From: Lophius americanus
Lineage: Eukaryota; Chordata; Actinopteri; Lophiiformes; Lophiidae
Assembly (NCBI GenBank): GCA_037951165.1
Contig: JBBDHG010000187.1
Span: forward strand, 1,433,501-1,497,500
Direction: 5' to 3'
Length of the DNA stretch: 64,000 nt
Part shown: piece after piece, positions 60,641-64,000 of the stretch
How positions within the stretch are numbered: the stretch's first letter is position 1
How the letters are laid out: each line of letters opens with the position of its first letter
Program-made: the position numbers and the translations under genes
The notes under the pieces: generated by a model
Seen by the model: the letters and a program-made list of their open reading frames with translations, nothing else
Database searches by the model: none
What the model was told of the DNA's origin: nothing

Positions 60641-62560
60641 TATTCCTGGGTTTGCTCTGGTTGGGCCTTTTCTGTTAAGAGAGCCACTATAAATGTTTAA
60701 TTTTTGAAAGTAAGGTGAAATAATAAAACACAGATGTAACAGATGATATCAAATCGTTCTTAGTCCACCGGAAGTCCTGTTAGCCCTCATCTTCTTTGAT
60801 TCAGATCTATGTGAATCATACACCCACCTTGAAATTGGAGTCACTTGGCCTAAAGACCATAGATAAAGTATGTATTCATCTGCAGAATGCACAGATTAGC
60901 ACACTGAAATCTAAGCACAAAATCACAAACACACAGACGCACATTGGTATTCATTCTTTATCACTCTTTTGCTCACAGCACTACATGCACATATGTGCAC
61001 ACACAAACACACACACTCTGATAGACTGTCAATCTGTGTGGGGAATGACTCCTCCACCTGGAGTAGAGCCAAGCCTTTCTCGCCTCCTCCCCCTTCATCT
61101 GTTAGAGCCCTTCACTGCGCTCACTCCAACTCCACTATGGAAGCATTTCAATCATTCAAATTAGCTTTAATCACAGCCAAAGGCAGAAAGTGGGAATGGC
61201 AGCACGTCAGTCTGCATACTCGAGAACACTTAATACATTGATTTTATACTGAGTATGCTGGGTTTCCAATATGGAGCAGGGGAGGAAATAACTAAGCCAT
61301 CCAGGCCAAGCCTCTTCTGCCACACAATCTTCTAAGACAAAGGCACGGAGGGATGAGAGGCCAGCTCTGTAATGAGCAGCGCCATTGGAGTCTTTTCAGT
61401 CTTCAGACCTGACATGTGAGAGGCAGTGCATCAGTGGCACCAGCTGCAGTCTTCATATAATGACACAAATTATTGGCTTGTTAATGGCCTGCTTGGCCTT
61501 GAGTGTTCAGCCCGCCACACCGTTCTGGAGAACAGGGGAACACAGGATCAATCTTTGCCTCCTAGGACGTGCTGTAAAACATGGGATGCATCCAAAGGAC
61601 ACCTTATCCACATTGCAGTGTCTCTCTCCCTCTCTCTCTTTCCAATCCATACTGGTCCCTGGAGACTCATACAAGGAGACTCCTACACACAGCCCTCCCA
61701 CATTTCCTCTCTCCCCACACACCACCTTCAGAACCACTATCTGTCCACCTCCACAGTCGGCCAGTGGACAAACCCAGAATAACAATGTGATCTTGCCTCT
61801 TAAAGGCACACGGGCAGCTTTTTGCATCATTATTTTCCAGTTGAGGAGGGAGTTACCGCGTTTATATGATGTTGAGTCGAATGAATAAAAACCCACCGAT
61901 AACATCATCTCATGTGGATGTAATTATCCTCTCTGGATTTATGTTGTTGTCCAAATGTGCATTGATTTGAGGAAATAGTCAAATAAATTTTCATCTGAGA
62001 TAAAAAGAAACGCCCGCGTGACCACTACTGAAGCAAATCATTTACAAACCACTGCATTGCTGCAGCTCCTGCGTAGTGAGCAGCTTCAGAGTCAAGTGCA
62101 GGACACAGCACTTGTAGACTGCAATGAATCTGGCAGAGGAAGTACTGGTCCAGGCTCCAACTGGCAGGAGGAAGCCTGCATAGGCTGGTGTACAGTGCCC
62201 CCTTCTGTCATATCGGTATACATGACCTAAATTACGCAGCAAAAACCAATAAATAGGCTTTTGTGTGTAACAACCTGAAACAGTGGTGCTGAAAAGCATG
62301 AAATGCTCAGATAAAGAGTTGTTAAGAGGTTAGAGGGATTGCCGCTGCAGCATCAACCTCCATGTTTAACCTGGATGTGGTCTTAATGGCTTGCACTCAA
62401 TGCATTTGGCTGAGAGAAAGTTCAGGATCCAAATGTATGATGACTTAAAGTACATTTACTAAAGTACTGCAACTAAGTACGAGTTTGAGGCTTATTTAGG
62501 AGTGTTTCCATATTATTCTATTCTTACTAGTCTAAATTCCAAAGCCAAATGCTGTACTTA
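60641..62560. other. Non-coding stretch
   Basis: CA-rich near 60,985-61,015. A 167-codon plus frame at 61,385-61,888 has no recognisable domain and two other frames overlap it. I do not call a gene. Confidence 0.5.
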
Positions 62561-62583
62561 TTTATTATTATTATTATTATTAT
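62561..62583. repeat. (ATT)n microsatellite
   Basis: About seven ATT units directly before family C copy 3. Confidence 0.9.
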
Positions 62584-62870
62584 CCAGTCACGGTTGACAC
62601 ACCTTCATCATTAGGCTACCGTCTTCCTGCTGTCTCCTTAACATGATTCTCTCCATTCATCTAGCTCTTATATGTCTCTGCCCATTCCTTGTTTATCCAT
62701 CATCCTCAGCTTTCATCAGTCTCAGCAGAGTCATCAGCCGCCATTACCCTTCCATCACAATCTCCCTTAAGAGTGTGACATTTCTGACGGATTAATAATC
62801 ATACATAATCATTTGTAATAGTCATCTCCACTTCAATATTCGTCTCTCCTGGTTGAACTACATTTGTTTG
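62584..62870 (+). mobile_element. Dispersed repeat family C, copy 3
   Basis: ATTCTCTCCATTCATCTAGC, then CATCAGTCTCAGCAGAGTCA and TCAGCCGCCATTACC, then GACATTTCTGACGGATTAAT, ATCATTTGTAATAG and TCTCTCCTGGTTGAACTAC. The most extended copy on the right side. Confidence 0.6.
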
Positions 62871-63805
62871 ATCGCTGCAGTCATGTGTTACTTTCAGATT
62901 GTAATTTTTCATACCCTTGTACCTTCATCATAAACCAAAAGTTTGAGTTTTTTCCATATGTGGATAATATATTTTTATATTTTCAAACTCTTAACCTTAA
63001 TGAAACTATTAAAAAACTGTCTTGGATTATTAAAGATGTGTGGTTCTCACAGTACAACAATTGTACAAACAGACTTTAATGATATTTTCAAATAGGCTAA
63101 CTGAAAAGATAACCTCCCTGGCGGAGGTAATAAAAATAAAATAATAATCCGTTTGGAGTAGTGATGTCATAATGTAGCTATTGATGCCTTTGTTCGTTTG
63201 ATTCTTCTAATGGTCTCTTGGGGGTGGAGCTGGGGGCTTAGTGGGCTGAGGAGAGAACCTGGGGTGTTAAGGCGCAAGAGATTACCAGCCAGAGAATATT
63301 TAAGAGATAGTCAGAGTTTGTTTGAATTGTCAGTAGATTTAGAGGCTGGCGATAACTCGGACATTAATTGAGTAATCTGCATGAATGTCTCCTAAACCTT
63401 AGGTACCGTTGTGCCTTGGTTCTATGGTGTTTTATACTGGTGAGGAACAATGTCAACAATTGTCTGCTTAAGATAATGCCCTGCTCAAAGTATATGAGTG
63501 TGAAACAGAGCATAAAACAAATAGCTAAACACAAGAAGAAAGTGCGAGAGAAAGAAACAAAGTAGATACCCTTTTCTAGTTATAGTAGAGAAAAGCTATT
63601 TTTTTCAAAAGCGATTTTACGGGTTTTTTAAAAAGTGTAATCAGAAAGGTTGCTGGAAACTACAGTGAAAATTTAGTGGAGTACAAATATAAAATTGCAT
63701 AAAATGGAAATAATCATGAAAAGTACACATTCTAGTAGCTAAATACAATATATATTATTACATGCACTTTGTTACTGTCTGCCACTGGTGAGTTCTTTTT
63801 TTACT
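62871..63805. other. Non-coding stretch
   Basis: ACCTCCCTGGCGGAGGTAAT at 63,111 echoes the CCTCCGCCAAGG edge of family A. It also forms a small palindrome (ACCTCC / GGAGGT), possibly a solo family A edge. Otherwise nothing recognised. Confidence 0.4.
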
Positions 63806-63905
63806 TCTTCTGTCGGCTCATCCCTTTAGTGGTTGCCACAGTGGATCATCTCGTTCGACAAATTGATATGGAATTTGTTTTACACTGACTCGTGACCTCT
63901 ATGCT
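63806..63905 (+). mobile_element. Fragment of a common fish dispersed repeat
   Basis: TTCTGTCGGCTCATCCCTTT, AGTGGTTGCCACAGTGGATC, ATCTCGTTCGACAAATTGAT and GGAATTTGTTTTACACTGA match the remembered phrase 'ttcggctyatcccattaggggtcgccacagcggatcatct...tggcacagttttacaccgga'. Only the left part of that repeat is present before the window ends. Confidence 0.6.
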
Positions 63906-64000
63906 GCTGGACATGGTGGAAAAATCAAACGGACTCAAAAACGATATAAGTAACCCAGAACTACACATAATTGAAATAAAAGGATTTTCCAATGACAGAT
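63906..64000. other. Window end, nothing recognised
   Basis: AT-rich sequence with no gene or repeat assigned. Confidence 0.4.

Noticed and set aside
61385..61888. 167-codon plus-strand frame with a hydrophobic stretch
   Set aside because: The hydrophobic stretch is short and not N-terminal, no family is recognised, and two other frames are open across the same DNA.

Overview
This window looks like vertebrate nuclear DNA, most probably from a teleost fish, and I find no protein-coding gene that I can support in its 64 kb. The fish assignment is an inference. It rests on the very high density of (CA/TG)n microsatellites, on short purine- or pyrimidine-biased stretches, and on many dispersed repeats whose wording I recognise from teleost genomes. 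Open reading frames never exceed about 168 codons. The long ones are low-complexity (poly-TH/CV from CA repeats, Ser/Leu/Pro from pyrimidine tracts) or lack any recognisable domain. The window is best read as an intergenic region or part of a very large intron.

Layout. 1-9 kb: mostly unique, AT-rich sequence with two striking hairpins (863-931 and 5706-5750), a copy of dispersed family A (about 2.64 kb), a fragment of a tRNA-headed repeat (about 2.97 kb), a GT/GTCT microsatellite (6291) and a recognisable fish repeat (about 6.99-7.30 kb). 9-20 kb: a dispersed repeat (8.96 kb), another family A copy (11.25 kb), long CA/TG arrays (12.6 and 17.87 kb), two tRNA-like repeats separated by about 310 bp (16.97 and 17.28 kb) and the longest family A copy (18.4-19.0 kb). 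20-35 kb: further dispersed repeats, an L1-like ORF2 C-terminal relic (25.4-25.7 kb, minus), a tRNA-like SINE (28.14-28.25 kb, minus), a 12-bp minisatellite (30.99 kb), a second LINE C-terminal relic (31.9-32.2 kb, minus), a purine-rich tract (32.9-33.3 kb) and a nuclear-receptor DR1-type motif (34.53 kb).

35-48 kb: a recent 202-bp direct duplication (35,344 and 36,015) with attached snap-back palindromes. This stretch also holds three copies of the same reverse-transcriptase fragment of a CR1/L2-type LINE, all on the minus strand (about 36.8, 41.8 and 47.4 kb). The first copy is interrupted by a younger tRNA-headed repeat. The longest TG array lies at 43.5 kb. 48-64 kb: a DNA-transposon-like element with inverted ends (49.85-50.55 kb), a family A copy (51.6 kb), a 13-unit 14-bp minisatellite (57.04 kb), a compound GATA/GACA array (59.77 kb), two copies of dispersed family C (60.4 and 62.6 kb; a third lies at 45.65 kb) and one last fish repeat at 63.8 kb.

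There are no genes here that work together as a pathway, no CRISPR array and no operon. I do not see an undescribed biological system. The most interesting items are structural: snap-back palindromes, the near-identical duplication, the nested LINE/SINE history, and a few weak exon or enhancer candidates that a comparative alignment could settle.
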